Below are positions 28,838 through 39,052 of a stretch of 64,000 nucleotides of DNA, one piece after another. The DNA is from Varunaivibrio sulfuroxidans. Lineage in GTDB: Bacteria > Pseudomonadota > Alphaproteobacteria > Rhodospirillales > Magnetovibrionaceae. Below the pieces are notes generated by a model. That model was not told the DNA's origin, did not search any database, and was given only the letters and a program-made list of their open reading frames with translations. Position 1 is the stretch's first letter, and every line of letters starts with the position of its first letter. The position numbers were made by a program, and so were the translations under genes. The stretch lies in the NCBI RefSeq assembly GCF_029318635.1, contig NZ_CP119676.1:1687001-1751000 (forward strand), given 5' to 3'.

Positions 28838-30157
28838 TCACTGCCGATCGCCGTCGTCGTCACCGGCGGGGTCTGCGTCCACGCCGCCGTCTTCGGCCCC
28901 GGCGGGTAAATCGAATACGGCGCAGATGGTATCGGCCATGCGCCGCCAATGCTCGGGGTCGTGCGCCGCCAACGCACGCATCATCTCGCTGGGATGATGC
29001 ATCAGACGGTTGACCAACAGACGGGTGGCCTTTTCGCCATCGCCCTGGGCGTCGGCGAGCGCCTTCAAGCGCATTTCCTCGACATGGGCGCGCAAGCGCG
29101 CCAAGATGGGAACCGCCGCCCGTTCGGCGCGATCGTGCAGAAAGGCGGCAAGTTCCTCATCGACAATCACCTGCGCACCCGCCGCCTCGTGTTCCCGGCT
29201 GGCGCGTCCGCGCAGCGCCACCCGCTCAAGGTCGGCCAGATCATACAAAAAAGCCTCGTCGATGGCGTTGACCGCCGGGTCAACGTCACCGGGCACACCG
29301 GCGTCGATAATGAAAATCGGTTTATTGCGCCGTTTGGCGATGGCCGCGCGCACCAATTCGGTTCCAATGACGTGATGGCGTTCGCCGAGGGCGCTGATGA
29401 CGACATCGGCGCTCGCCAGCAACGCCTCCAGGTCGTCGATGCTATCGACGTGGCAGCCCAGTTCCTTGGCCAGGAATTCCGCCCGCGCGATCCGGGTGTG
29501 GACCACGCTCATCCGGTTCAATCCCGCCGCCAACATATCGCGCGCGATCAATTCGCCCATATCGCCGACCCCGATCATCACGCCACTCAGGCGCGCGGGA
29601 TCGCCGTGCAGATCGCGCACCAGTTCGACCGCCGAGGAAGCCATCGAGACCGGGCGCGCGCCGATCGCCGTCTCGCTGCGCACCCTTTTCGCGGCCCCGT
29701 AAGCGGCCTGCAAGAGCCGTTCAAAAGCGGGCGCCACCATACCTTCGCCGGACGCCAGACGATGGGCGGCCTTGACCTGGCCCAACACCTGGGGCTCGCC
29801 GACCATGGCGCTGTCCAGCGACGCGGCGACGGTAAAAATGTGACGCACCGCGGCCTCACCCGTCAGGGTGTAGACTTGACCCTCAAGGTCTTCGATCGGC
29901 ATCATCGCATAGGCCGCCAAAATCTCGCGAATCTTACGTTCCCCTCCACGCGCGTCGGCGTGCATGGCCGCCACCTCGACCCGGTCGCAGGTTGACAGGA
30001 CCATCGCGCAGTCGATCCCTTGGGCGCGCAACTGGCCGAGAATAAACGGCGCGACGGCGTCTTCGACAAACAACCGGTCGCGCACCACCAAGGCGCTCGA
30101 ACGGTGGTTGGCGCCGACGACGAGGGTCTGCCCCGGTTGAACTGCGGTGTCGGCCAT
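28838..30157 (-). CDS. hemA: Glutamyl-tRNA reductase
   Basis: 439 residues from the ATG at 30155-30157, which has AGGAGG 3 bases upstream; the frame is open further without homology. It reduces Glu-tRNA(Glu) to glutamate-1-semialdehyde, the first step of the C5 route to tetrapyrroles. The catalytic Cys is in VLSTCDRVEVAAM and the NADPH loop in LSGVMIGVGDMGELIARDML. This C5-type HemA is notable because many alphaproteobacteria instead use the Shemin pathway enzyme ALA synthase, also called HemA. Its presence means at least a C5 step is encoded here. The C-terminal 40 residues are acidic and variable. Between hisS and prfA. Confidence 0.92.
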   Translation of the reverse strand: MADTAVQPGQTLVVGANHRSSALVVRDRLFVEDAVAPFILGQLRAQGIDCAMVLSTCDRVEVAAMHADARGGERKIREILAAYAMMPIEDLEGQVYTLTGEAAVRHIFTVAASLDSAMVGEPQVLGQVKAAHRLASGEGMVAPAFERLLQAAYGAAKRVRSETAIGARPVSMASSAVELVRDLHGDPARLSGVMIGVGDMGELIARDMLAAGLNRMSVVHTRIARAEFLAKELGCHVDSIDDLEALLASADVVISALGERHHVIGTELVRAAIAKRRNKPIFIIDAGVPGDVDPAVNAIDEAFLYDLADLERVALRGRASREHEAAGAQVIVDEELAAFLHDRAERAAVPILARLRAHVEEMRLKALADAQGDGEKATRLLVNRLMHHPSEMMRALAAHDPEHWRRMADTICAVFDLPAGAEDGGVDADPAGDDDGDRQ

Positions 30158-30164
30158 GGGCCTC

Positions 30165-31409
30165 CTAACTAAACCGCGCAAGATGCTCCGCCAGGGCGCA
30201 AATCGCGACTTCGTTCTGTTCGCCGCTGCGCATGTCGCGCACCGTGACGGCCTCGCGGGCATATTCGTCGGCGCCCATTACGATCGCCGCCGCCGCCCCG
30301 ATCTTGTTGGCGCGCTTCATTCTTTTTCCCACATTGCCCGCGTAGCCGAGGTCAACGCGAACCCCCCCCTTGCGCAAGCGATCGGCCAGGACCAGGGCTG
30401 AATTTTGCATGTCTTCGCCGGTCGGCACCAGGGCGATCATCGGTTGGGGCGCCGGCGGCTCGTCGATCAGCATGGCCAGCCTTTCGACGCCCGCCGCCCA
30501 ACCAATGCCTGGGGTCACCGGGCCGCCCATTTGCCGGATCAGGCCGTCATAGCGCCCGCCCGCCAATACCGTTCCCTGCGCACCCAGGGCGGTGGTCATG
30601 AATTCGAACGCGGTATGACAATAATAATCCAACCCACGCACCAGGCGCTGATTAACCCGATAGGCAATCTCCAGGGCGTCCAAGCCGCCCATGACGGTAT
30701 CGAAAAAGATCTTCGCCTCGTCGGTGAAACTGTCCCTCATCAACGGCGCGTCGGCGATGATGGCGCGATCGCCCGCGTCCTTGGAATCGAGGATACGCAG
30801 CGGATTGCGTTCCAGACGCGCCTTACTGTCCTCGGACAGGGCATCGCGGTGATCGTTCAAAAAGGCCACCAGTCGGGTCCGATAATCCCGGCGGCTTTTC
30901 TCGTCGCCCAAGCTGTTCAGTTCGAGCGTGACCTTGTCCTTCACGCCCAATGCCTCAAGAACGTGCGCGCCCATGGCGATCGCCTCGACATCGCCCTGGG
31001 GCTGGGCGATCCCCAGAAGTTCGACGCCGACCTGATGAAATTGGCGCAGACGGCCTTTTTGGGGACGTTCATAACGGAACATCGGCCCTTGATAAAACAC
31101 CTTGAGCGGAGATATCTGCTGCCACCCCCCCGAAATATAGGCCCGCGCGATTCCGGCGGTGCCTTCCGGGCGCAGCGTCAACAGATCGCCGCCGCGATCC
31201 TCGAAGGTATACATTTCCTTGGTCACGATGTCCGAGGTGTCGCCCAGGGTGCGCGAGAAAACGTCGGTGGATTCGAAAATGGGGGTCGAAATTTCTTCGT
31301 AACCGTACAGGCTCGCCACCGCGCGCGCGCGCGCGGCGACAAAACCGTGACGGCGCTTTTCATCGGGAAGAAGGTCGTGGGTTCCGCGTACGGGCTTTAA
31401 GGCAGACAT
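30165..31409 (-). CDS. hisS: Histidyl-tRNA synthetase
   Basis: 414 residues. Class II synthetase that charges tRNA(His). Motifs: RGTHDLLPDEKRRHGFV at the N terminus, motif 2 FRYERPQKGRLRQFHQVGVE, the histidine-binding VRGLDYYCHTAFEF and motif 3 GGRYDGLIRQMGG. The start is the ATG at 31407-31409; a TTG one codon earlier is possible. Only 7 bp separate its stop from the hemA start, so translation of the two is probably linked. No anomalies. Confidence 0.97.
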   Translation of the reverse strand: MSALKPVRGTHDLLPDEKRRHGFVAARARAVASLYGYEEISTPIFESTDVFSRTLGDTSDIVTKEMYTFEDRGGDLLTLRPEGTAGIARAYISGGWQQISPLKVFYQGPMFRYERPQKGRLRQFHQVGVELLGIAQPQGDVEAIAMGAHVLEALGVKDKVTLELNSLGDEKSRRDYRTRLVAFLNDHRDALSEDSKARLERNPLRILDSKDAGDRAIIADAPLMRDSFTDEAKIFFDTVMGGLDALEIAYRVNQRLVRGLDYYCHTAFEFMTTALGAQGTVLAGGRYDGLIRQMGGPVTPGIGWAAGVERLAMLIDEPPAPQPMIALVPTGEDMQNSALVLADRLRKGGVRVDLGYAGNVGKRMKRANKIGAAAAIVMGADEYAREAVTVRDMRSGEQNEVAICALAEHLARFS

Positions 31410-31445
31410 CAATACAATCCGTGGAAATATTTATAATACAGGCGG

Positions 31446-32714
31446 TTATTCGGCCGCGGCGGGGGCATCGCCCTTGGTCGATTTCTTGGGATAATGGGTG
31501 CGCACGTAATCTTCGACAATTTCTTCGAACGCCTCGCCGATCCCCGCGCCACGCAGGGTCGTCACCTTGCGCCCGTCGATGAAGACCGGCGCCGACGGCT
31601 GCTCGCCCGTGCCGGGCAGACTGATCCCGATATTGGCGTGCTTGCTTTCGCCGGGGCCATTGACGATGCAGCCCATCACCGCCAACTTTAAATTTTCAAC
31701 CCCATCATAGGTTTCGCGCCACTGGGTCATTCGTGCATGAACCCGCGCTTCGATGCGCTGGGCGAGGTCCTGAAAGACGCTCGACGTGGTCCGTCCACAC
31801 CCCGGACACGCCGTGACCTGGGGCGTGAAGGCGCGCAGCCCCATGCTTTGCAATAATTCCTGGGCGACGCGGACTTCCTGGGTGCGTGGGCCTCCCGGTT
31901 CGGGGGTCAGGGAAACGCGGATCGTATCGCCGATCCCCTCGCTTAACAAAATCGCCAAGGCGGCGCTGGATCCGACCATGCCTTTGACGCCCATGCCCGC
32001 CTCGGTCAGCCCCAGGTGGAGCGCGTAATCGCCCCGCTCGGCGAGCGTGCGATAAACGAAAATCAAATCCTGGACATCGCTGACCTTGCACGACAACACG
32101 ATGCGCTCGCGGGCGAGTCCTAATTCTTCGGCGCGCCTAGCGCTTTGCAGCGCCGAGGCGACAAGCGCCTCGCGCGTAACGGCGCGCGGGTCCAACGGAA
32201 CCGCGCGCCGGGCGTTATCGTCCATCATCCGCTGGGCCAAATCTTGATCCAGGCTGCCCCAGTTGACGCCGATGCGCACCGGCTTTCCGTGGCGCACGGC
32301 GGTTTCGATCATCGCCGAGAATTGGACGTCTTTTTTTTCGCCGAAGCCGACATTGCCGGGGTTGATGCGGTACTTCGCCAAGGCCTCGGCACAGGCCGGG
32401 TTGTCGGCCAGCAATTTATGACCGATGTAATGAAAATCCCCAATCAGCGGCACCTCGACACCCATCGCGTCGAGCCGTTCGCGCACCAACGGCACCGCCT
32501 TGGCCGCCGCGTCGCGGTCCACCGTCAAGCGCACCAATTGGGAGCCGGCGCGGGCCAGCGCCGCCACTTGGTTCACGCTCGCCGTCACATCGGCGGTGTC
32601 CGTATTGGTCATCGACTGCACCACCACCGGATGGCCGCCGCCGATCAACACATCGCCGATGCGCACGGACGAAACCCTGCGGCGTTGTTGATACGGCGTT
32701 TCGCGTTCGCTCAT
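31446..32714 (-). CDS. ispG: 4-hydroxy-3-methylbut-2-enyl diphosphate synthase (flavodoxin/ferredoxin type)
   Basis: 422 residues from the ATG at 32712-32714. IspG converts MEcPP to HMBPP in the MEP isoprenoid pathway with a 4Fe-4S cluster. Motifs: [26 protein letters not shown], the cluster Cys in [10 protein letters not shown], and the [19 protein letters not shown] signature that carries the last cluster ligands. The frame stays open to 32879, but homology starts at [17 protein letters not shown]. It sits between rodZ and hisS, a common alphaproteobacterial order (rodZ-ispG-hisS). Confidence 0.96.
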   Translation of the reverse strand: MSERETPYQQRRRVSSVRIGDVLIGGGHPVVVQSMTNTDTADVTASVNQVAALARAGSQLVRLTVDRDAAAKAVPLVRERLDAMGVEVPLIGDFHYIGHKLLADNPACAEALAKYRINPGNVGFGEKKDVQFSAMIETAVRHGKPVRIGVNWGSLDQDLAQRMMDDNARRAVPLDPRAVTREALVASALQSARRAEELGLARERIVLSCKVSDVQDLIFVYRTLAERGDYALHLGLTEAGMGVKGMVGSSAALAILLSEGIGDTIRVSLTPEPGGPRTQEVRVAQELLQSMGLRAFTPQVTACPGCGRTTSSVFQDLAQRIEARVHARMTQWRETYDGVENLKLAVMGCIVNGPGESKHANIGISLPGTGEQPSAPVFIDGRKVTTLRGAGIGEAFEEIVEDYVRTHYPKKSTKGDAPAAAE

Positions 32715-32906
32715 CTGACCCGTTTCCTTACTTAAAAAATCTTTTTCATCCCGCCACGACGCGCACCCGGCGTCAACGAACCATACCGGACCGGACCCAT
32801 GTCGAGACCATACAGGGGTTATAATCCAGTCCACCGTCGATATGAAGCCCCCCGTGCGCATCGCGTTCGGCGCGCGCACAACGCCGGCGACGACAGAGGG
32901 GGACGC

Positions 32907-34315
32907 TTAATTGATCACGGCGGTGCCCGCTTTCAGGCGTGCGGGGTCGAGCACCACGTCCTGGCGCACCGCCCCTTCCCCACCGATCGGGGGCACCGGC
33001 TTGCCATCGACCGTGATTTCCAGGGCGCCCGCGTTGCCGGTGACCAGACGCAACCCGGCGCGATCGGGGACCCGAAACTCCGCCCCGGCGCGCAGCAGGC
33101 GCGTAAACAGGGTTTGGTTGGCCTTTTCATCACGAATTTGGATCCAGCTGTTGGCCTTGGCGTGCACGGTAATCCGCGATGCTTCCGTCACAGTCGCCGG
33201 CTTTTCCGCGTTGGCCGGCGCCCCCGAAACGCGCTGCGCCGCGTCCGGAGTCGGGGCGGGCGCAGGGGAAGCCGGAACGGGCGTGGGTTCGGCGAGCGCG
33301 GGCGAAGGCGGGCGGGCGAAGGCGGGGCGGCGGGCGCTTGGACGATTTTCGCAGGCGGCGTTGGGGCGACGTTTTGCGCCACGGAAGGTTCGGGATGCGC
33401 CGAAGCGCCAGGAACCGGAAGGGTGGTTGGGGGGGTGGCTGGAGAGGACGGCGAAGCCTGCGGTTTCGACCCAATACCGGCGGACGCGCCATTGCCCGCT
33501 TCGGACCGACTTGTCTGCGTTTTCATAGGTTGGGTTTGCGGGGTTTGGGCGTCTTGGGGAGACGCCTCCGCACGCAGAGACGCGGACGACGTGGACGACG
33601 TGGACGACGGGGGCGACGGGGGCGACGTGGACCCGGACGGCGCGCGCGGCGCTTGAATGGCCGTCGTCGGCGACGTATCCGTTGCCGCCGGGGCCGCGGG
33701 AGAACTGTCCACGGCCACCCGGTCGGGCGCAACGGTGATCCCCGTCGGCGCAGGATGCGGCGACGTGTTCAGGGTAACCCCCGCGTCGTTGGCCAAGCGG
33801 CTGGGTACAGGTTCGACCATCGCGTTCACGTCTTTTTGTTTATTTGTCGTATAGTACCACCCGCCATAGGCCAGCACCGCGATCAGCGCGCCGAAGAATA
33901 GGATCGCGCCGCCGGGAATACCGCTTTCGGGGATCGGCGAGGGAAAAACCAATTCAGAAGGCGTTTGCGTCGCGCTCACCTCCAACTTGAACCGGCGCAC
34001 GACCTCGGCGCTGTCCAGCCCGAGATGATCGGCGTAAGCACGCACGAATCCCAACGCATAGGCGGCGCCGGGAAGCGCCTTCATATCCCCCGCCTCGATC
34101 GCCTGAAGATAGCGTCTGCTGATCCGCAGCAGGTTCGCAACGTCGTCCAAATCCTCACCCGCACGACGGCGCGAGGCTTGCAACAACGCGCCCACGGCGC
34201 TAACCGCGCGATCCGGGAGGGCGTCGTCCTGGGCGTCATTTCGGGCGTCGTTCTGAGCGTCGCCCGGAACATTATCCCTCTTCTTTTCGAATATCGGCGT
34301 TTCGCTTTCGCTCAC
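32907..34315 (-). pseudogene. rodZ: RodZ-like cell-shape protein, frameshifted by a 14-bp tandem duplication
   Basis: RodZ links MreB to the elongation machinery. The 5-prime part encodes a cytoplasmic helix-turn-helix (LLQASRRRAGEDLDDVANLL, then RRYLQAIEAGD and LGFVRAYADHLGLD), a membrane helix (ILFFGALIAVLAYGGWYYTT) and a long Pro/Ser/Thr-rich periplasmic region. The reading frame then fails near 33310; its tail becomes Arg/Pro-rich nonsense ending at 33188. The C-terminal DUF4115 domain continues in another frame from about 33310 to 32907 (ITVHAKANSWIQIRDE, GLRLVTGNAGALEITVDG). Removing one copy of the exact 14-bp tandem repeat at 33298-33325 joins the two frames into 464 residues, giving APPSPALAEPTPVP across the join. 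This is either a real loss-of-function or reversible change, or an assembly error. Confidence 0.85.
33298..33325. repeat. 14-bp perfect tandem duplication inside rodZ
   Basis: GCGGGCGAAGGCGG occurs at 33298-33311 and again, abutting, at 33312-33325. Fourteen is not a multiple of three, so the extra copy changes the reading frame. Deleting one copy restores rodZ across the whole length. Confidence 0.9.
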
Positions 34316-34417
34316 GATATGGGGTGCCCTCGCTCACTTCCCTCCGGGAAGTCGCCTAATATGTTCGCCAACATTCTGACCGATTATCTTGAAATTTCAA
34401 GGAGGAAAGGGGCCGTC

Positions 34418-36700
34418 TCAAATCGCGACGCCATGGTCGCGCGCGAAGGCTTTCAAACGGTTGCGAATACTATGGTGTGGGGTGCGCAACAGGGCGTCGA
34501 GATACCCGGTAACTTCCCCGACATGCATGGCGCGCACCATTTCCTTGACCGGCCCCACCGCAGGCGGGGGGATCGACAAGCGACGAAAGCCAATGCCGAT
34601 CAACGCCAAGGCCTCCAACGGCCGCCCCGCCATTTCACCGCACAGGCTTACCGATACGCCGGCGGCGTCGCACCGCCTACAAATTGTGCGCAGGAAACTC
34701 AGAAAAGGCGCCGATAAGACATCATAGCGCGCCGACAGCGCCGGATTGCCCCTGTCGCAGGCATACAGAAACTGGAACAGGTCATTACTGCCGATGGATA
34801 CGAAATCAACCCGCGCCAACAGTTCCTCCATTTGCAAGAAAAGAGAAGGCACCTCGAACATGACGCCAACATTTACGCGCCGCGGCAAGGGGATGTCGCG
34901 CGCCCGCAAATAACGCCGCTCCAAATCCAGCAGGGTTCGCGCCCGGTCGAACTCCAAAACATCGGCGACCATCGGAAACATGACGTTCAATTCTACGCCC
35001 GCACACGCCTGTAACAAGGCGCGCAGTTGCTGACGCAGCAACGCCGGACGATCCAACGACATGCGGATCGCGCGCCAACCCATCGCCGGATTTTCCTCGT
35101 GCGATTCTCCCCAGTAGGGCAGCACCTTGTCGCCGCCGATGTCCAAGGTGCGAAAAACAACCGGCTTGCCCCCGGCTTGAGCGATCACCTTGGCGTACAA
35201 GGCGCGCTGGATCGCAACGTCGGGAAAATCCGCGCGCACCATGAACGGAACTTCGGTGCGATACAGCCCCACCCCATCCGCCCCAATCTCGTGGAGGCGA
35301 GCGAAATCAACCAGCAATCCGGCATTGATGTTGAGGCTGATATCGATCCTATCGCGGGTGCGCGCGGGTACGTCCTTAAGCGCGGCGTATTCGGCTTTTT
35401 GCTCGGCGAGCGCCTTGATGCTGTCGAGGAAAGCCTGCTGAACGTCCTCGCCGGGACGCACGAAGACCTGACCGTTGGCGCCATCGACGATCGCGGTTTC
35501 CCCGTCGGCGATTTTGTCCATGATATCGCGCACGTTGCCGACCACGGGGATGTCCAGAGCCTTGGCGATGATCACGACGTGCGACGTCGCCGAACCTTCT
35601 TCGAGCACCAGGGCGCGCAGGCGCGCTTGGTCATAATCGAGCAACTGGGCCGGGCCCATATTGCGCGCCACCAAAATGACGTGTTCGGGCAACGGCGCGT
35701 CGTCGCCATGACCGACGACGCCGCTCCCTTTAATCAGAAACTGAATAAGGCGGTTGGCGAGATCGTCGAAATCGTGCAGGCGTTCGCGCAGGTACGGATC
35801 GTTCACCGAACCCAAACGCGCCCGGATGTCGTTCTGTACCTTTTGCACGCCGGCTTCGGCGGTCAGCCCCGATTCTATCGCTTCTTCGATGCGCCCCAAC
35901 CATCCCGCGTCCTCGGCGATCAGGCGATAAGCTTGCAGCACGTCGGTATGCTCGCCGCCATTTTGCAGCGCACCGGCGTTGAGCAGGGAATCCAGCGCGC
36001 CATGCATCTCGGAAAAGGCGTGCGCGAGCCGTTCGCGTTCGACCTCGGGATCTTCGCCGACCATCCGCTCGATATGGAAATGAGGCTGATGCAAAACCAC
36101 CGTGCCCAATCCCAATCCACTATTGAAACGCACCCCTTCGAGGCGCAACGGCTTGATCGCGATGCCGTCGGCCGGGGTGAGTTCGACGGCGTTGATCAAC
36201 TCGCCGCCGGCGACCATCTCGGCCAGCACCATGGCGACGGTTTGCAGGGTTTCGGTTTCTTCTTCCGTGTACTGGCGGCGTGAACGGTTTTGCACCGACA
36301 ACACCCCGATCACCCGGCCCGCGCGCAAAATCGGCACCCCCATCAAAGACTGGTAGGATTCCTCGCCGGTCTCCGGGCGGAACACGAATTGGGCGTGCTT
36401 TTGGGCGTCGGACAACGCCAGTGGGCGGGCGTGCGCGGCGATTTCGCCAACCAGGCCCTCGCCGACGCGCAACCGAGTGTTATGCACCGCTTCGGGATGC
36501 AGCCCCTGAGTTGCGAACAGCTCCAACACATCCCCGGCGCGCCGCACGTAAATCGAGCAAACCTCGGCGACCATGTCCGTGGCGATGATCGTGACGATAT
36601 TGTTCAGGCGATCTTGCGCCAGACCGGCGCTCGCCATCACGTCGCGCACCCGCGCCAGCAGACGCCGTGGGCTTAGGAAGGGAACCTGAGCGGAAGTCAT
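34418..36700 (-). CDS. ptsP: Nitrogen-type phosphoenolpyruvate-protein phosphotransferase (EI-Ntr)
   Basis: 760 residues. EI-Ntr takes phosphate from PEP to start the PTS-Ntr cascade (then NPr and EIIA-Ntr), which links nitrogen and carbon status to potassium, PHB and stress control. The N-terminal 165 residues are a GAF domain. The PEP-utilising N domain follows, then the mobile domain with the phosphorylated His at about 374 (EEGSATSHVVIIAKAL), and the TIM-barrel PEP-binding domain with FRTLDIGGDK, FMVRADFPD, GSNDLFQFL and the catalytic Cys region SVSLCGEMAGRP. It follows a nitronate monooxygenase-like gene and precedes rodZ. No anomalies. Confidence 0.96.
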   Translation of the reverse strand: MTSAQVPFLSPRRLLARVRDVMASAGLAQDRLNNIVTIIATDMVAEVCSIYVRRAGDVLELFATQGLHPEAVHNTRLRVGEGLVGEIAAHARPLALSDAQKHAQFVFRPETGEESYQSLMGVPILRAGRVIGVLSVQNRSRRQYTEEETETLQTVAMVLAEMVAGGELINAVELTPADGIAIKPLRLEGVRFNSGLGLGTVVLHQPHFHIERMVGEDPEVERERLAHAFSEMHGALDSLLNAGALQNGGEHTDVLQAYRLIAEDAGWLGRIEEAIESGLTAEAGVQKVQNDIRARLGSVNDPYLRERLHDFDDLANRLIQFLIKGSGVVGHGDDAPLPEHVILVARNMGPAQLLDYDQARLRALVLEEGSATSHVVIIAKALDIPVVGNVRDIMDKIADGETAIVDGANGQVFVRPGEDVQQAFLDSIKALAEQKAEYAALKDVPARTRDRIDISLNINAGLLVDFARLHEIGADGVGLYRTEVPFMVRADFPDVAIQRALYAKVIAQAGGKPVVFRTLDIGGDKVLPYWGESHEENPAMGWRAIRMSLDRPALLRQQLRALLQACAGVELNVMFPMVADVLEFDRARTLLDLERRYLRARDIPLPRRVNVGVMFEVPSLFLQMEELLARVDFVSIGSNDLFQFLYACDRGNPALSARYDVLSAPFLSFLRTICRRCDAAGVSVSLCGEMAGRPLEALALIGIGFRRLSIPPPAVGPVKEMVRAMHVGEVTGYLDALLRTPHHSIRNRLKAFARDHGVAI

Positions 36701-36724
36701 GATCTACACCGCTCCTTGTCGCGG

Positions 36725-37780
36725 TCAGGAAGTCTCGGCGGCGGTGCGCCGTTCGGTCAACGCCCGAACGGCCTGACCGATAAGTTCGGAGAATATGTCT
36801 ACCATAGGCTGCTCCGCCTTGACCATACCGACGCTCTGTCCCGCCATCAACGAGCCGTACTCAACATCGCCGTCAATCGCCGCGCGGCGCAACGCCCCCG
36901 CCCAGTAATGCTCGATTTCGAGCTGCGCCTCGGATTGCGACAAAGCGCCGGCGTGAAACCGGGCGACGACATCGCGTTGGGTCTGCATGAATTGCTTGGT
37001 TCCTTCATTACCCAAGGCGCGCACTGGAATTACCGGGAACTGAGGATCGATCTGAACCGTCGGCATGGCGTCGCGCGCGGCGGCGCGAATGAAGGCTTTC
37101 TTGAAGTTGGGATGGGCGATCGATTCGTTGGCGCACACGAAACGCGTGCCCAGTTGCACGCCCGCCGCGCCCATTTCCAAGTACGAGACAATCGCCTCGC
37201 CGCGGCCGATCCCCCCCGCGACAAACACCGGCAAGTCGTCGAAATGAGGCAAAATTTCCTGAACCAGGACACTGGTCGCGACGGGACCGATATGACCGCC
37301 CGCTTCCGCGCCCTCGACGATCAGCGCATCGGCGCCGCCGCGCGCCAGACGCTTGGCCAAAGCCAGGGCAGGCGCGAAACATAAAACCTTGGCCCCGCCG
37401 TCCTTGACCCTTTTGATCGAGGCCGCGCCGGGCAACCCGCCGGCGAGCACCACATGAGAGATCCGGTTTTCCAAGCAGACGTCGATCAGGGCGTCCAGTT
37501 CGGGATGCATGGTGATCAGGTTGACGCCGAACGGCGCCGAGGTCAGCGCCCGCGTGGCGGCGATTTCGGCGGCCAGCAAGTCCGGCCCCATCGAACCGCA
37601 GGCGAGGACCCCAAAGCCGCCGGCGTTGGACAGCGCCGAGACCAAATGGCGTTCCGACACCCACGACATCGCGCCGCCCATGATCGCGGTTTCAGTCCCC
37701 AGAAATTCGCGCCCGCGCCGCCACAACATGTCCAAGCGCGCAAAATCTTCGTGGGAGTCCGTGGCGTTTTCGTATTTCAT
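36725..37780 (-). CDS. Nitronate monooxygenase (NPD) family protein
   Basis: 351 residues, FMN-dependent TIM barrel. Family segments: the N-terminal FMN loop ETAIMGGAMSWVSERHLVSALSNAGGFG (in part), PFGVNLIT, and the EGAEAGGHIGPVATS motif that names the NMO family, followed by FVAGGIGRGEAIVSYLEMGAAG. Known members oxidise propionate 3-nitronate or act as enoyl-ACP reductases (FabK). A start/stop overlap of one base with lysC (TAATG) and 24 bp to ptsP indicate an operon lysC-NMO-ptsP. Substrate is not deducible. Confidence 0.87.
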   Translation of the reverse strand: MKYENATDSHEDFARLDMLWRRGREFLGTETAIMGGAMSWVSERHLVSALSNAGGFGVLACGSMGPDLLAAEIAATRALTSAPFGVNLITMHPELDALIDVCLENRISHVVLAGGLPGAASIKRVKDGGAKVLCFAPALALAKRLARGGADALIVEGAEAGGHIGPVATSVLVQEILPHFDDLPVFVAGGIGRGEAIVSYLEMGAAGVQLGTRFVCANESIAHPNFKKAFIRAAARDAMPTVQIDPQFPVIPVRALGNEGTKQFMQTQRDVVARFHAGALSQSEAQLEIEHYWAGALRRAAIDGDVEYGSLMAGQSVGMVKAEQPMVDIFSELIGQAVRALTERRTAAETS

Positions 37781-39006
37781 TATTCTTTATCCAAACCATA
37801 AGCGGTGTGCAGCGCGCGTAGCGCCAGTTCGGCGTACTCTTCGGAAATCAGGACGCTGACCTTGATTTCCGACGTCGAGATGACCTGAATGTTGATCCCT
37901 TTTTCGGCCAAGGCCTGAAACATCCGTTGCGCGATGCCCGCATGCGAGCGCATGCCGACGCCAATGACCGAGATCTTGACCACGTCCTTGTCAAACTCAA
38001 GTTTTCGAAAATTGAGGATGTCCCCCATTTTTTCGACCGTCGCCACCGCGCGTTCCAAATCCGGCTTGGTGACGGTGAAAGTCATGTCGGTGGCGCGTTG
38101 ATCGGGATCGGCGGAGACGTTTTGCACAATCATGTCCACATTGATCGACGCCTCGGCCAGCGGGCCGAAGATGCCGGCGGCGATGCCGGGCCGGTCGGGG
38201 ACCCCCATCAGGGTGATCTTCGCTTCGTCGCGGCTGTAGGCGATGCCGCTAATCATTTCCTGTTCCACGATTTCGTCCTCATCCACAACTAGGGTGCCCG
38301 TCTCGTCGGAAAAACTCGAACGCACCTGAAGGCGCACGCCGTGGTTCATGGCGACTTCGACCGAGCGGGTTTGCAGCACCTTGGCCCCCACCGAGGCCAT
38401 TTCGAGCATTTCCTCATAAGTGATCTTTTCGAGTTTACGCGCCTTGGCGACGATGCGCGGATCGGTGGTGTATACGCCGTCAACATCGGTATAGATGTCG
38501 CACCGCTCGGCCCCCAGGGCGGCGGCAAGCGCGACGGCGCTGGTATCCGATCCGCCGCGCCCCAACGTGGTGACGCGATTTTCGCCGCTCACCCCCTGGA
38601 AACCGGGCACCACGGCAACCTCGCCGCCGTTCAACCGATTCAAGATTTCTTCGGTGTCGATGCCCTCGATGCGCGCCTTGCCATAGGCGTTGGAGGTATG
38701 AATAGGCAACTGCCAACTCAACCACGACCGCGCGCTAACCCCAAGCGCCTGCAGCGCCAGGGCCAAAAGTCCCGACGTGACCTGTTCGCCGGACGACACC
38801 ACGACGTCGTATTCGCGGGTGTCGTACAGGGTGTTTATCGACGTGACATAATCGACCAGTTGATTGGTGACCCCCGACATCGCCGAGACCACGACCGCCA
38901 CCCGGTGGCCGGCGTCAACCTCGCGCTTGACGCGCGCGGCGGCATTTTTGATTCTGTCGATATCGGCGACCGACGTGCCGCCGAATTTTTGAACAATCAG
39001 GGCCAT
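37780..39006 (-). CDS. lysC: Aspartate kinase
   Basis: 408 residues from the ATG at 39004-39006 with GGAG upstream. Phosphorylates aspartate, the first step to lysine, threonine, methionine and diaminopimelate. Motifs: MALIVQKFGGTSVADIDRI, the catalytic RGGSDTSAVALAAALGAERC and the two C-terminal ACT domains (ITLMGVPDRPGIAAGIFGPL; ISVIGVGMRSHAGIAQRMF), the monomer plan of lysine/threonine-inhibited enzymes of alphaproteobacteria. The frame is open to 39087, but this extension comes from a 10-bp repeat (39053-39082). The upstream leader contains a terminator-like hairpin at 39115-39144. Confidence 0.96.
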   Translation of the reverse strand: MALIVQKFGGTSVADIDRIKNAAARVKREVDAGHRVAVVVSAMSGVTNQLVDYVTSINTLYDTREYDVVVSSGEQVTSGLLALALQALGVSARSWLSWQLPIHTSNAYGKARIEGIDTEEILNRLNGGEVAVVPGFQGVSGENRVTTLGRGGSDTSAVALAAALGAERCDIYTDVDGVYTTDPRIVAKARKLEKITYEEMLEMASVGAKVLQTRSVEVAMNHGVRLQVRSSFSDETGTLVVDEDEIVEQEMISGIAYSRDEAKITLMGVPDRPGIAAGIFGPLAEASINVDMIVQNVSADPDQRATDMTFTVTKPDLERAVATVEKMGDILNFRKLEFDKDVVKISVIGVGMRSHAGIAQRMFQALAEKGINIQVISTSEIKVSVLISEEYAELALRALHTAYGLDKE

Positions 39007-39052
39007 CGTTTCATTTCTCCGCCCATTTTGCGCCTCATCCTCATCCGAATTC

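Noticed and set aside
33180..33330. Programmed ribosomal frameshift in rodZ
   Set aside because: There is no slippery sequence or known rodZ recoding, and the exact 14-bp duplication explains the shift fully.
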